Counted from the stretch's first letter, positions 47,665 to 57,467 are shown. The stretch: 64,000 nucleotides of DNA from Gardnerella leopoldii (GCF_003293675.1 NZ_CP029984.1:868043-932042); one strand, 5' to 3'. A program made the numbers and translations. The notes: generated from the sequence alone by a model not told the origin.

Positions 47665-49425
47665 TTACAATTCCCGATCTTTAATGAAACCAGTAAAATC
47701 AAACGGCTTCTCAACTAGGTAGTAAACGTTTGAATCATCCGGAGCTGGAGCAAAAGGTATTGCTTTATGTTTAGAAGTTGGAACAAAAGGATTGTCTCTC
47801 ATATCACCATCTTTTGAAGCAACTGTTATCTCTGATTTACTGTAATATTTAGGATCTCTGCGCAAAATAAACGGACGATCCATATCCGGTTTAGTCTTGC
47901 CTTTGCCTTTAAAGAATCCGCTTGCTTCTAGTTCGTCGAGCTTTGCACTAACCGGAACAAGCACAAAATACGCGCGCATCTTATACGTTATACCCTTATT
48001 TACTCCCGGCACATCAATAAAGTTATTGCTAGAATAATCTGGATAATTGCTATCTAAATCTTGGTAATCTTGGAATTGTCCGTTAACACACAACCCCGAA
48101 TGCACATTGTATACCTTATTGCCACAATAAGGATCTCCACCATCGCGAAATATTTCAGTCATGCCAGAATCACCAAAAATCAATGTATTGTGCAAAGGAA
48201 GAGAATTCTTATCTTCATCACTATCATCAGTATCAATTGCATCACCCAATAATTGCTGTGTATACTGCCACATTCCGAAACTGTGTGCATAATCTTTATT
48301 ATTTTCATCATCTACTAAATCATCCATAGCATGAGTGCCACGAAGAAGCACTCTAGTATTCTCGCCTATTTCTGTATCATAATTTGTAGGTTCAAACTCT
48401 AAGCAATCTCCAGATTTAGTGCACCATTTTCCAACAAATGGAACTAATGTAGAAACTACAGTTGCTTGATTACTTTCACCATATCCACGCTTGCTAGTAA
48501 ACATTTTCTTAGTTTCAGAAGCATCAGCGCCATAGTAAAGCGTTATGTCGGTATCTCCCCTATGTGATTGCCCTAATCCAAGATTAGACCCAACAATTTT
48601 GCCTAAGTGTTTTCGGGATGAATATTTTGGTACAAGTCTAACTTTGAATCCTTCATCAGACATCATTTTGTACGCTTCGTCTTTATCTTTATCGAATAAT
48701 TCAACAGGAACAGACCTGCCGCTATCAGGATATTTATCTTCTTCTCCAACGCCTATGAAGATTTCTTTATTTTCATCTAAAGGCTCGCCTGGCATTGGGT
48801 TAGTTGCAGCAATTTTTCCAGGATGAAGTGAGGCTACTTTGTAAACTTTTACTGGAACTCCCATTGATTTTAATAGAGGCGCTGCTTCTTCAACAGTTTT
48901 TCCAATCACTCCCTTTTCCGGAATTCCAGGACCTTTGGATTCAACGACCGTTACAACGTGATTTCCGTGAATAACTTGCCCAGGTTTTACGTTTTGATAC
49001 CGAGCAAAATTACCTGGTTTACTTCCTCCGAAATCTTTTACTAAGTGAGTTTCAACACCTTTTTCTTGCAGTTCGCGTACAACATCTTGCGCAGATTGTG
49101 AAGTTTTTGCTTTAGGTACGACTATGCGTTCAGATGGCGCTGCTTTACGAAAATGCGGAAAAGTAAAGAAGAAGACTGCCGCCGCAATAATTGCAACCGC
49201 TGCTATAACACATGCGCTTATAACAATTAGTTTGCGATTTTTTATAAGTGGAGTTGCATATTCAGGCTGAGCTATTTGAATTCCAGGCTGCTCTACTCCC
49301 GTAGGCTGCATCACTTCCGTAGGCTGAGATTGTTCAACGTTATTCCCGTATGAAACAGAAGCACCACAGTTACCACAGAATTTTTCTCCAGGAATAATAT
49401 TATTCCCGCAATTTGCACAAAACAT
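47665..49425 (-). CDS. Zinc-ribbon, single-pass membrane protein with PASTA-like domains
   Basis: The N-terminus is a zinc ribbon (FCANCGNNIIPGEKFCGNCG), with two CxxC pairs. A Pro/Gln linker and one membrane helix (IVISACVIAAVAIIAAAVFFF) follow. Outside are PASTA-like repeats: VVPKAKTSQSAQDVVRELQEK, VIGKTVEEAAPLLKSMGVPV and VELFDKDKDEAYKMMSDEGF. The last 250 residues are a unique extracellular domain with several Cys. PASTA domains normally sit on Ser/Thr kinases, but no kinase is fused here. The start is placed at 49423-49425, as AAGAAGG is six bases upstream. Function unknown; a wall sensor is an inference. Confidence 0.78.
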   Translation of the reverse strand: MFCANCGNNIIPGEKFCGNCGASVSYGNNVEQSQPTEVMQPTGVEQPGIQIAQPEYATPLIKNRKLIVISACVIAAVAIIAAAVFFFTFPHFRKAAPSERIVVPKAKTSQSAQDVVRELQEKGVETHLVKDFGGSKPGNFARYQNVKPGQVIHGNHVVTVVESKGPGIPEKGVIGKTVEEAAPLLKSMGVPVKVYKVASLHPGKIAATNPMPGEPLDENKEIFIGVGEEDKYPDSGRSVPVELFDKDKDEAYKMMSDEGFKVRLVPKYSSRKHLGKIVGSNLGLGQSHRGDTDITLYYGADASETKKMFTSKRGYGESNQATVVSTLVPFVGKWCTKSGDCLEFEPTNYDTEIGENTRVLLRGTHAMDDLVDDENNKDYAHSFGMWQYTQQLLGDAIDTDDSDEDKNSLPLHNTLIFGDSGMTEIFRDGGDPYCGNKVYNVHSGLCVNGQFQDYQDLDSNYPDYSSNNFIDVPGVNKGITYKMRAYFVLVPVSAKLDELEASGFFKGKGKTKPDMDRPFILRRDPKYYSKSEITVASKDGDMRDNPFVPTSKHKAIPFAPAPDDSNVYYLVEKPFDFTGFIKDREL

Positions 49426-49508
49426 TCTCAACCTTCTTCGCACACTTTAGTCTTTACAACAAATCTACACTCACAGCTCACCCAGAACAAAGCACTTAGC
49501 AAAAGCAC

Positions 49509-50792
49509 CTAGCACAAAGCCGCGTGAAGAGTTGTAGCAGAACCGTCTGTAAGACTTGCCACCTGGTCGATTGCAACACGAAGACGCTCATCATCGTTAG
49601 TGCACTCGTTCCAATCTCCCACGAATACTTCCTCCATTGCATCGTGCGAGCGCGGCGACTTGCTCATAAATACTTCTACTAAATCTGTCAAAATTTTCTG
49701 TTCGCGCTTATAAACTTCACGCTCGCGAGGAGCGATTATAAAGTGCACAGCTAAGCTTTTCAGCATCACAATTTCGTAGGAAGTATTTTCCGGAATCACA
49801 AGGTTTGCGCGGTAGCGAACAAGCGGACCGTTGCCATAACGCTCACGCGTAGCGTGCTCAACAGAGCTTGCAAAACGACCAATAAGAGCACTAGTAATAT
49901 TTTTCAACTGCGCTAGCGCTCGACGAGAACCGTCGAAAGAATTAGGAAACATGTGAAGCGAGCGCAAACGTTTCAAAGCATCCAAAAGTTTATCTACATC
50001 CCAACGTTCACCATACCATGCATGGGTTTCTTCAATAACTTCATCTACAACTTTTGAATCCGCAACTAAAGCAGGGTTAAAAGCGCCAGTTACAATCGCA
50101 TCCTCAATATCGTGCACACTGTAAGCAATGTCGTCTGAAAGATCCATTATTTGACATTCCATTGGTTTTGCTTCGCGTGGAGCACCAATTTTCAGCCATT
50201 CAAACACATCTCGATCATCCGGATACACACAGAATTTCAAATCACGCTCGCCTTTATCGTGCGCTTTTGCTTCTTCTAATCCCCACGGATACTTCACTGC
50301 AGCATCTAATGCTGCGCGCGTAAGATTTACTCCTGCACTTCTACCGTTTTCGCGAAAAACTTTCGGTTCTAAGCGCGTAAGTAAGCGAAGAGTTTGTGCG
50401 TTTCCTTCAAATCCACCAATATTTTTCGCTAATTCTGCGAGCGCGCGTTCTCCGTTATGGCCAAATGGTGGGTGCCCTAAGTCGTGCGATAAGCAAGCGC
50501 AATCAACAACATCCGGATCGCATCCAAGCATTGCTGCAATTTGCCTACCAATTTGCGCAACTTCCAAAGTATGTGTCAAGCGAGTTCGAGCAAAATCATC
50601 CGAACCCGCAACTAAAACCTGGCTTTTTGCACCCAATCGACGTAGCGCAGATGAGTGTATGATTCGCGCACGATCTCGTTCAAAAGGCGTTCTCACACGA
50701 GTGTGATGAGGCTCACTCGCCCAGCGCTCAGTATCATGCAAATCGTATTCGCCAACGATCTCATTATCCGATGCAATTACTTCGTTGCACAT
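49509..50792 (-). CDS. dgt: Deoxyguanosinetriphosphate triphosphohydrolase-like protein
   Basis: This HD-domain enzyme hydrolyses dNTPs to the nucleoside and triphosphate. Metal ligands appear in RLTHTLEVAQIGR and CACLSHDLGHPPFGHNGE, then MDLSDDIAYSVHDIEDA. The N-terminal RTPFERDRARIIHSSALRRL is typical. At 427 aa it is the short dGTPase-like type 2 form, whose substrate range in actinobacteria is broad. AGAGGTG lies before the ATG. It is 64 bases downstream of alr on the same strand. Confidence 0.94.
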   Translation of the reverse strand: MCNEVIASDNEIVGEYDLHDTERWASEPHHTRVRTPFERDRARIIHSSALRRLGAKSQVLVAGSDDFARTRLTHTLEVAQIGRQIAAMLGCDPDVVDCACLSHDLGHPPFGHNGERALAELAKNIGGFEGNAQTLRLLTRLEPKVFRENGRSAGVNLTRAALDAAVKYPWGLEEAKAHDKGERDLKFCVYPDDRDVFEWLKIGAPREAKPMECQIMDLSDDIAYSVHDIEDAIVTGAFNPALVADSKVVDEVIEETHAWYGERWDVDKLLDALKRLRSLHMFPNSFDGSRRALAQLKNITSALIGRFASSVEHATRERYGNGPLVRYRANLVIPENTSYEIVMLKSLAVHFIIAPREREVYKREQKILTDLVEVFMSKSPRSHDAMEEVFVGDWNECTNDDERLRVAIDQVASLTDGSATTLHAALC

Positions 50793-50856
50793 ACAGCACC
50801 TCTTTTATTTGCAATTAAGGCTAATTTAACCTTCTAAAAAACCAAGCAGCAACAAG

Positions 50857-52236
50857 CTATATAAGACTTTTTGCGTCCAATTTTGCAATATCGCTAGAAG
50901 ATAGCACTTCGTAAGCATTGCGGTAAAGCCGCGGCACGCGAGGTCCGATTCCAGTCATGATTTCGTAGCTGATTGTTCCTGCAGCTTCTGCCCAATCGTC
51001 GGCAGTAGGCTCAGCAAATTCCACACCTCTTCCAGGACCAAAAAGCGTTACAGTATCGCCTTCTCGGACGCCTAACTCTGCAGCATCGCCTTTTAAATCA
51101 ACTATGAACTGATCCATGCAAACTCGCCCTGAAACATTCAAAATTCGCGCACCTTTATTGGTTTCTACTCTAACCGGTCCGCCCTGCTTATCAACATGAC
51201 GCGCACCTTGCATATCAAATCCGGAAGCAGATCGCAAAATTCCGTCAGCGTAACCAAGCGGCACAATAGCAGTACTCGTATTATTTGGAGTTAAATACGT
51301 GCGCCCGTAGGAAATTCCATGCCCTTCTTCTACAGCTTTTACAGTGCCAAGTTGCGCTTGAAGCGTCATAGCTGGTTGCAATCCATAAGTTTGAGAATCC
51401 CCCATTGCAGGATCCGGCTCGTATCCATACAAACCAATTCCTGGTCTAACAAGCTCAAAACGAATTTCTGGACGATTAAGCGTTGCAGCAGTATTCGCTA
51501 AATGGCGGATTTTAGGTGCCACAGATGCTTCTTTCATGCGATTTGTAAACTCGTGGAATTGTTGGATTTGCCGGTCGGTTGCATCTACAAATTCTGGAAC
51601 ATCAGGAGAATCTGCCACAGCTAAGTGACTCCATTGGCCAATAACCTCAATTACGCCTTCACTAGAGTATTGTTGCAATTTTTCTAGAGCGGCACTAAAA
51701 CCTTCTGGCGTAAAACCGTTTCGTCCAAAACCAGTATCGACTTTTACGTGCACGCGAGCAGGTTTACCTAACTTTCGTGCAGCAAAAGCTACAGCATCAA
51801 GAGAGTCAACAGAGCCTACTGAAATATCGATATCTGCTGTAATCAGATCTGCAAATCTCGTAGTTGGAGCGCTAGTAAGCCAAGTGAGAATATGGCAACG
51901 GCTAGAATCAATACCAGCTGCACGCAAACGCAACGCTTCGTACGGTTGAGCTGTGCCAAGCCAAGTAGCACCTCCAGCCAAAGCCGCGAGCGCACTAGGA
52001 ACAAGCCCGTGACCGTATCCGTCTGCTTTTACGACTCCCATAACTTCCGGCGCATTCTGACTAGGCTGCAAATCTTGCGAAACGCGCTCAACCAAAGTAC
52101 GCATATTGTCTCGAAGCGCCTTCAAATCGACAATTACTTGCCCAGGGTATACGCTTAACGCGCGAGCATAGTTTGCTTCTAACATTGCCGCATTACGTGC
52201 ACTATTACTTGCCGCATTACTTAAATCTGTACTCAT
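50857..52236 (-). CDS. alr: Alanine racemase
   Basis: It supplies D-alanine for peptidoglycan. The PLP lysine is in GVVKADGYGHGLVP, HVKVDTGFGRNGF is typical, and the C-terminal domain has the catalytic Tyr context GISYGRTYLTP and GRVCMDQFIVDL. The first 30 residues are an Asn/Ala-rich extension, giving 459 aa. AGGTGAG is two bases before the ATG. It is followed by dgt. Confidence 0.96.
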   Translation of the reverse strand: MSTDLSNAASNSARNAAMLEANYARALSVYPGQVIVDLKALRDNMRTLVERVSQDLQPSQNAPEVMGVVKADGYGHGLVPSALAALAGGATWLGTAQPYEALRLRAAGIDSSRCHILTWLTSAPTTRFADLITADIDISVGSVDSLDAVAFAARKLGKPARVHVKVDTGFGRNGFTPEGFSAALEKLQQYSSEGVIEVIGQWSHLAVADSPDVPEFVDATDRQIQQFHEFTNRMKEASVAPKIRHLANTAATLNRPEIRFELVRPGIGLYGYEPDPAMGDSQTYGLQPAMTLQAQLGTVKAVEEGHGISYGRTYLTPNNTSTAIVPLGYADGILRSASGFDMQGARHVDKQGGPVRVETNKGARILNVSGRVCMDQFIVDLKGDAAELGVREGDTVTLFGPGRGVEFAEPTADDWAEAAGTISYEIMTGIGPRVPRLYRNAYEVLSSSDIAKLDAKSLI

Positions 52237-52322
52237 AACTCACCTAACTGATTTAGTATGCTTTTAATGCTACATGCTCTTTTGCATACTCTCCATAAGC
52301 TTTTTAAGAACACATGCGCATT

Positions 52323-52862
52323 TCATATGACATGATTAAGTGTTTGCACCCATTGGTATGCAATACGTACTGCACTGTGCGCACGATCTGGAATAACGAC
52401 CAATCCACAACGACTAAACCCTGCACGCGTAATTACTTTTTGCATAATCACGTTATCTGGATGCGTATCAATGCGTACATTATTATAGTTTTGCTGCACC
52501 CAATGCAAGCACGCTGTTGCCATTTTTGGTTTTATTCCCGAAGATGCTAAGCGGTGAATTGTTACATAAGGGGAAATATCATCAAGCCATGCACCGTCAA
52601 TACTGGCATACACTTCATCAACACCTTCGCATAATGCGAATTGCGCTAAAATACGCTCGTTATGCGATTCTGGATCCTCGTCAACAATCAAATAGAAACG
52701 TTTTAAACGAATATCCTCAATAACACTTGAAACAAGTGGAAAACTATTCCCCCACTGATGAGGATTGCCTGTAACACGCATAAATTTGCGAGCATTTTCA
52801 TAAATATGCTCAATATTTCGCAAGTCACCAAGAGTTGCTTTTCTCAATGTTATATCTTCCAT
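52323..52862 (-). CDS. GNAT-family N-acetyltransferase
   Basis: This 179-aa protein is a single GNAT domain. Its start (MEDITLRKATLGDLRNIEHI) is typical. The acetyl-CoA region reads VTIHRLASSGIKPKMATACL, and IDTHPDNVIMQKVITRAGF is the conserved motif before the last strand. The usual acceptor site is unknown. I start at the ATG at 52860-52862, with AGAGG upstream; 12 more codons are open. It is between luxS and alr on the same strand. Confidence 0.85.
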   Translation of the reverse strand: MEDITLRKATLGDLRNIEHIYENARKFMRVTGNPHQWGNSFPLVSSVIEDIRLKRFYLIVDEDPESHNERILAQFALCEGVDEVYASIDGAWLDDISPYVTIHRLASSGIKPKMATACLHWVQQNYNNVRIDTHPDNVIMQKVITRAGFSRCGLVVIPDRAHSAVRIAYQWVQTLNHVI

Positions 52863-52915
52863 GCCAACCTCTAAAAGAAACCAAATAAAATCACGCAAAA
52901 TTAGCTAATTATTAC

Positions 52916-53410
52916 TTACACAAGTTTGCGCTCAAAAGGATCCGAACTAATTCCCTTCGCTAGAATATCTTTACACCATTGACTAGCACCAAATAAACTG
53001 TGGTCTCTATAGTTGCCGCAAGATTCAATAGTTGTTGCAGGAACATCATCCCAGGTGGCATTAAACGCAATAAACTCAAGAGATTCCTTTAAAGCGCGCG
53101 CCACATCTTCTGTGCTGTGTTCGCCCCAAGTTAGCAGATGAAAACCAGTTCTGCAGCCAAAAGGCGAGCAATCAATATAGCCATCAATACGCTCACGAAG
53201 TAACACTGCAATCATATGCTCAATTGTGTGCAAAGCTGCAGTAGGAATCGCTTCCTCATTAGGCTGCGTTAAACGAATATCATAGTTGGAAATAACATCC
53301 CCATTAGGACCTTTTTGCGTATTGATATAGCGCACATAAGGTGCTTTTACTTTAGTATGATCTAGTTCAAAACTTTCTGGTCTAGGTCTAGACGCATCCT
53401 GCTTATTCAT
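52916..53410 (-). CDS. luxS: S-ribosylhomocysteine lyase
   Basis: LuxS cleaves S-ribosylhomocysteine in the activated methyl cycle and gives the AI-2 precursor DPD. Metal ligands are in [12 protein letters not shown] and in SCGNYRDHS; the catalytic Cys lies in [17 protein letters not shown]. At 164 aa the length is normal. The ATG at 53408-53410 has GAAGGGA upstream. No pfs/mtn gene is adjacent. It lies downstream of the peptide transporter but has its own spacer of about 115 bases. Confidence 0.96.
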   Translation of the reverse strand: MNKQDASRPRPESFELDHTKVKAPYVRYINTQKGPNGDVISNYDIRLTQPNEEAIPTAALHTIEHMIAVLLRERIDGYIDCSPFGCRTGFHLLTWGEHSTEDVARALKESLEFIAFNATWDDVPATTIESCGNYRDHSLFGASQWCKDILAKGISSDPFERKLV

Positions 53411-53527
53411 AAGTATTCCCTTCACTTAACTACACAATAAACAACGTACTCTTTAACGTAGTGAGTACTTCTATAGTAGACGGTAATTGCCTAATTAGTT
53501 GAAAGATTTATTAGTAGAAAGATTTAT

Positions 53528-55225
53528 TTACATGATTGCTGCGTTTACAAGAGCACGAGTGTAGTCATTTTGTGGATTATTGAGCACATCATTTACACTG
53601 CCACATTCCACAACTTTTCCTTCATTAAGAACAATAACTCGCGTTGCTAAATGCCGGATCATACCCAAATCATGACTTACGAATATGCATGACATGCTTT
53701 TACGCTCGGAGCGAATGGATGCAAAAGCGTCTAAAATGCGAGTTCTTTCCGCAACATCAATTGCACTCATAGGCTCGTCAGCAAGCAAAACTCGAGGATT
53801 ATTGATTAATGCGCGAGCAATACAAACACATTGCGCTTGACCGCCAGAAAGCTCGTGAGGATGACGTTCCAAAAAATCTTCAGGTTTTAAGCCTACTAAT
53901 TTCAGCATTTCACAAACACGCTGCTCAATAGTTGCATCGTCTAATTTAAGCGATTTTTGCCATATTCTAAGAGGCTCAGCAACACTTTTTTGAACTGTCC
54001 AGCGTGGATCCAATGCGGCAAACGGATGCTGAAATACAAGCGACGATTCGCGTCTCATAAGCGTACAAGCATTTTTATTTACTTCTAATAAATTGGCATT
54101 ATTTACAATTTCACCGCAATAAGTAACGTTTCCTTCAGAAAGAGTTTCAAGCCCCAACATAGCGCGTATAAGAGTTGTTTTGCCGGAACCAGATCCGCCA
54201 ATAATCGCCAAAGATTCGCCAATATTAAGATTTAAATCTACACCGCTTAACACTTCAGCACGAGTTTTTGCGCGACCTAAAGTAACGTGAATATTTTTTG
54301 CATTTATAAGCGAATTTTCTTCACTATTGCCAATACGGGAATTAAATTTCTTAGAATCAACGTTTGCAGAACCAGTATTTACAGAACCAGTATTTGCAAA
54401 ATCAACATTTGCAGAACCCACTTTTGCAGAATCTAAATTTTTAGAACCTAAATTTTGCGCTCTAAAAGTCAACTTTTTAGCAGCGCTCACTAATTGTTTA
54501 GTAGAAGAAATACGCGGATTATCAAGCAAATTCTTAATATTTTCACTATCGACCACACGCCCAGAATCGAGCACATAGCAACGATTAGCAGCATGCGAAA
54601 GCACAGAAAAATCGTGCGTTACAAAAAGCATTGAAGCGCCCATATCATCTACAAGTGAAGCAAGCATTCGCACAACTTCACTTTGTGTAACCGAGTCAAG
54701 CGCGGTAGTAGGCTCATCAGCCAAAATCAAACGCGGAGAAGTAATCAAAGCTGTAGCAATACCAACTCGCTGCTGTTGACCTCCAGAAAGCTCAAACGTG
54801 CGTTTAGATGCGAGATTTTTCGACAACCCTACTTTTTCAAGCATCATGCGTACTCGATTGTGAATATCGTCATCATCTAGATTGTAATGTATTCGCAAAG
54901 GCAAAGAAATTTGTTTTTCAACGCTTAACATTGGATTAAGCGCTCTATTAGCCTGCTGAAATACTACACCAACGTATTTTCCGCGAATAGAAGCTAAATT
55001 TTCATCTTTTGCTTTCACTGTTTGAAAATTGCCAAGCATACAAGAGCCTGAAATTTCAGCATTTGACGGCAATAATCCAGTTATAGCTCGAATTAGCATA
55101 GATTTGCCAGAGCCAGAAGAACCAACTAAGCCAACACGCTCACCGTCAGAAATCTCAATTGATACGTTGTCAAGAATTAGTTTTCCGCCAAGTTTTAGCG
55201 TAAGATTTTGAATATTTAAGCTCAT
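53528..55225 (-). CDS. Oligopeptide-type ABC transporter, fused double ATPase
   Basis: It has two ATPase domains in one chain (565 aa), equivalent to DppD/OppD plus DppF/OppF. Domain 1 (about 1-255): Walker A GLVGSSGSGKSM, signature LSGGQQQRV. Domain 2 (about 310-565): Walker A GGSGSGKTTLI, signature LSGGQAQCV, with LLADEPMSAID. The linker (about 260-305) is a degenerate NxxSANVD-like pentapeptide run encoded by 15-bp repeats such as TTTGCAGAACC. ATG overlaps the permease stop (ATGA), so they are coupled. It probably serves peptide or related uptake with the two permeases and binding protein upstream. Confidence 0.93.
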   Translation of the reverse strand: MSLNIQNLTLKLGGKLILDNVSIEISDGERVGLVGSSGSGKSMLIRAITGLLPSNAEISGSCMLGNFQTVKAKDENLASIRGKYVGVVFQQANRALNPMLSVEKQISLPLRIHYNLDDDDIHNRVRMMLEKVGLSKNLASKRTFELSGGQQQRVGIATALITSPRLILADEPTTALDSVTQSEVVRMLASLVDDMGASMLFVTHDFSVLSHAANRCYVLDSGRVVDSENIKNLLDNPRISSTKQLVSAAKKLTFRAQNLGSKNLDSAKVGSANVDFANTGSVNTGSANVDSKKFNSRIGNSEENSLINAKNIHVTLGRAKTRAEVLSGVDLNLNIGESLAIIGGSGSGKTTLIRAMLGLETLSEGNVTYCGEIVNNANLLEVNKNACTLMRRESSLVFQHPFAALDPRWTVQKSVAEPLRIWQKSLKLDDATIEQRVCEMLKLVGLKPEDFLERHPHELSGGQAQCVCIARALINNPRVLLADEPMSAIDVAERTRILDAFASIRSERKSMSCIFVSHDLGMIRHLATRVIVLNEGKVVECGSVNDVLNNPQNDYTRALVNAAIM

Positions 55226-56106
55226 TTTTCCCCTACTTTATTCGTACTTTTTGATGAAGGATCTAAAACTTTGCGCAATACGTCACCAAAAAGATTAAGA
55301 GCAACAACAACCACAGTCACAATCAAACCTGGCCAGACAACCGATAAAGGATTTACGTGAATTAACGAAACAGAAGTAGCCAACACGCGCCCCCAGCTAG
55401 GAACTCCAGAAGGAACACCAATACCCAAGTATGTTAAGCCACTTTCAGCCAAAATAACAGTTCCTGCAGAAAGAGAAAGCTCAACAAAAGCAACAGGAAT
55501 AATATTTGGTAAAACATGATGAATAAGAACATATTTACGCGAGGAACCTTGCAAAACAGCTGAAGTCACATAATCAGATTGCAACGCAAGCTGCGCACTA
55601 GGTCGTACAATACGTGCTAAATTCAAGCCATAGCCAGTTCCACAAGCAATAACAATCACAACAACACTAGCTCCAAACGGAACTGCAAGCATAAGCGCAA
55701 TTAAAACAGTTGGAATAGAAATCAATGCGTCAACAGACATAATGCTTATTGTGCGAACAATTTGTGAACTAGAAATCATAAAGCTCAAAACAATAAACCC
55801 AACACAAGTAGCAACTAGAACAGTAGAAAAAACGAGAATCAGCTCAATTCTTGAACCTGCCATAAGCCAACTAAGCATATCTGAACCAGTGCCGTCCGTG
55901 CCAAGCCAATGCGAAAAAGACGGCTTCTGCCATACTTTAAAACCATTAGTTTCTAAAAGTGAGTACGGAGTCCATAAAAGCGAAAGCAAAGCAACAAAAA
56001 ACCATATTGCAAACGTTAAACACACAAATTTACCGAAAGTAGCATTCCATATGCGCTTAAACAAAGTAGATTTTACTTTGATACTTTTTTTAGACATATT
56101 GCACAT
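55222..56106 (-). CDS. Dipeptide/oligopeptide ABC permease (DppC-like)
   Basis: This inner permease of 294 aa has about six membrane helices. The N-terminal domain of the DppC type is seen in TPYSLLETNGFKVWQKPSFSHWLGTDGTGSDMLSWL (shown here as a short feature: 'HWLGTDGTGSDML'). The BPD transport motif lies near SVDALISIPTVLIALML and GSSRKYVLIHHVLPN. It starts with AAGGTGAG five bases before the ATG and overlaps the ATPase gene by four bases. Confidence 0.92.
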   Translation of the reverse strand: MCNMSKKSIKVKSTLFKRIWNATFGKFVCLTFAIWFFVALLSLLWTPYSLLETNGFKVWQKPSFSHWLGTDGTGSDMLSWLMAGSRIELILVFSTVLVATCVGFIVLSFMISSSQIVRTISIMSVDALISIPTVLIALMLAVPFGASVVVIVIACGTGYGLNLARIVRPSAQLALQSDYVTSAVLQGSSRKYVLIHHVLPNIIPVAFVELSLSAGTVILAESGLTYLGIGVPSGVPSWGRVLATSVSLIHVNPLSVVWPGLIVTVVVVALNLFGDVLRKVLDPSSKSTNKVGEK

Positions 56107-56148
56107 AAAAACTCACCTTATTCGCATGTTAGATTCAACAATAGGAAA

Positions 56149-57114
56149 TTAATTCAAACTATCTTTAGATAACCTAGGGTCAAGTAGTCGATGGGTAATG
56201 TCAACTACAAAGCCGATTAGTAAGAACAGCGCAGCAAGCATAAAAAGCTCACCTTGCACTGCAATTAGATCGCGCAAACCAACATCTCGAACCATTCCCG
56301 TACCAATACCAGGTAAGGAAAACAGGTTTTCAATAACCATCACGCCCATAACCATATGAGCGAAAGTTAAACCAATAACAGATACAAGTTGAGGAAGAGC
56401 AAGTCGCAAACCAACACGCCACACAACTTGTTTGCGAGTCATTCCGCAAGCCATAGCTTGAGAAGCTACTTCACTTTTAACAATATTTTCAACAGTTGCA
56501 GCAGTGTAACGCATAAAACTAGATCCAACAATAAGTCCTACTGTAAGAGCCGGAATAAGAAGAGACGCAAAAGCTTCAGGAAATTCGCTCCAGCCATCTG
56601 TAGGGAAACCTTGAGTTGGCAACAAACTGAACACACCAATACCGCGTCCTAATAGCAAAATAAGTAGCATGCAACCCCATAATGCTGGAACAGAGCCTGC
56701 TGTAATAGCCAAAAAGCGCATAATTGCCTGTGAAAATTTGCCTTCATGAGTAATTTGCAAACATCCAAGTGAAATACCAACTACTAAAGCAATAAACAGA
56801 CCCAAAAGAATCAGTGGAAAAGTAATAGAAGCACGCATCGCAATAGTTGAACTTACGGAACGACCAGTTAACATGGACACGCCAAAGTCACCGCGGAAAA
56901 CACCACAAATCCAGTCAACATACTGCGTAAAAAGTGGTTTATTAATACCAAGTTCTGCTCTAAGCTCCTCTGCTTTTCCGCTAGGAGCGTTTAAGCCGGC
57001 CATAACTTGCGCAACATCGCCCGGAAGTACACGTAACGATATGAAAATAACTACAGAAATACCAAGTAAAGCAAGAGTAAACAGCAATACTCTGTAGCAA
57101 ATCATGCGAAACAT
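56149..57114 (-). CDS. Dipeptide/oligopeptide ABC permease (DppB-like)
   Basis: This first permease is 321 aa with six helices. Features: FISLRVLPGDVAQVMAG, ELGINKPLFTQYVDW and GDFGVSMLTGRSV at the N-terminus. The BPD loop is MACGMTRKQVVWRVGLR (an EAA-like loop), and VIENLFSLPGIGTGMV near the C-terminus is typical. AAAGGAGG lies before the ATG. It is separated from the binding-protein gene upstream by 365 bases of repeat-rich DNA. Confidence 0.93.
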   Translation of the reverse strand: MFRMICYRVLLFTLALLGISVVIFISLRVLPGDVAQVMAGLNAPSGKAEELRAELGINKPLFTQYVDWICGVFRGDFGVSMLTGRSVSSTIAMRASITFPLILLGLFIALVVGISLGCLQITHEGKFSQAIMRFLAITAGSVPALWGCMLLILLLGRGIGVFSLLPTQGFPTDGWSEFPEAFASLLIPALTVGLIVGSSFMRYTAATVENIVKSEVASQAMACGMTRKQVVWRVGLRLALPQLVSVIGLTFAHMVMGVMVIENLFSLPGIGTGMVRDVGLRDLIAVQGELFMLAALFLLIGFVVDITHRLLDPRLSKDSLN

Positions 57115-57192
57115 AAAATGCCTCCTTTCTATGTTCTTCTAGTCGAAACGCACCACAAATACACAAATTCGGGCACTAGTGCAGTTTGCGCG

Positions 57193-57467
57193 CTGCGCGA
57201 GTGTCTCATTTTGCATGTTTTGGGACACTCGCGCAGATTACGCTCGCACACTACGCTCTATGCGCGAAGGCAGGCCGTCAGCGCACACAAACCACAACCA
57301 AATTCCCAATGTGCCCACATGTGAGTCTTCCCTGCCTTCGTCAATCGAGACGAAGGCAGACCTCGCTTGCGCTGAAAGCACACTGTGCTTTCAACTTGAG
57401 CAAGCTCGGCGCTCCGAGTTGCCTTCGCGCGCTACGCTCTATGCGCGAAGGCAGGTCGTCGCGCACA
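57193..57467. repeat. Repeat cluster between the transporter binding-protein and permease genes (includes repeat copy B)
   Basis: This fills most of the 365-base gap. Three parts are clear. A 13-bp perfect hairpin (57193-57205 with 57224-57236, CTGCGCGAGTGTC). An 80-base copy of the element at 40715 (57331-57410), whose leading stem 57332-57342 / 57349-57359 is 11 bp perfect and whose GAAAGCAC / GTGCTTTC hairpin is conserved. A direct repeat of about 35 bases (57251-57286 and 57432-57467, starting CTACGCTCTATGCGCGAAGG). Short frames here are not credible genes. Confidence 0.75.

Noticed and set aside
47508..47714. 68-codon minus-strand frame at the end of the PASTA-like gene
   Set aside because: It overlaps the larger gene in another frame, has no convincing start signal and resembles no family.
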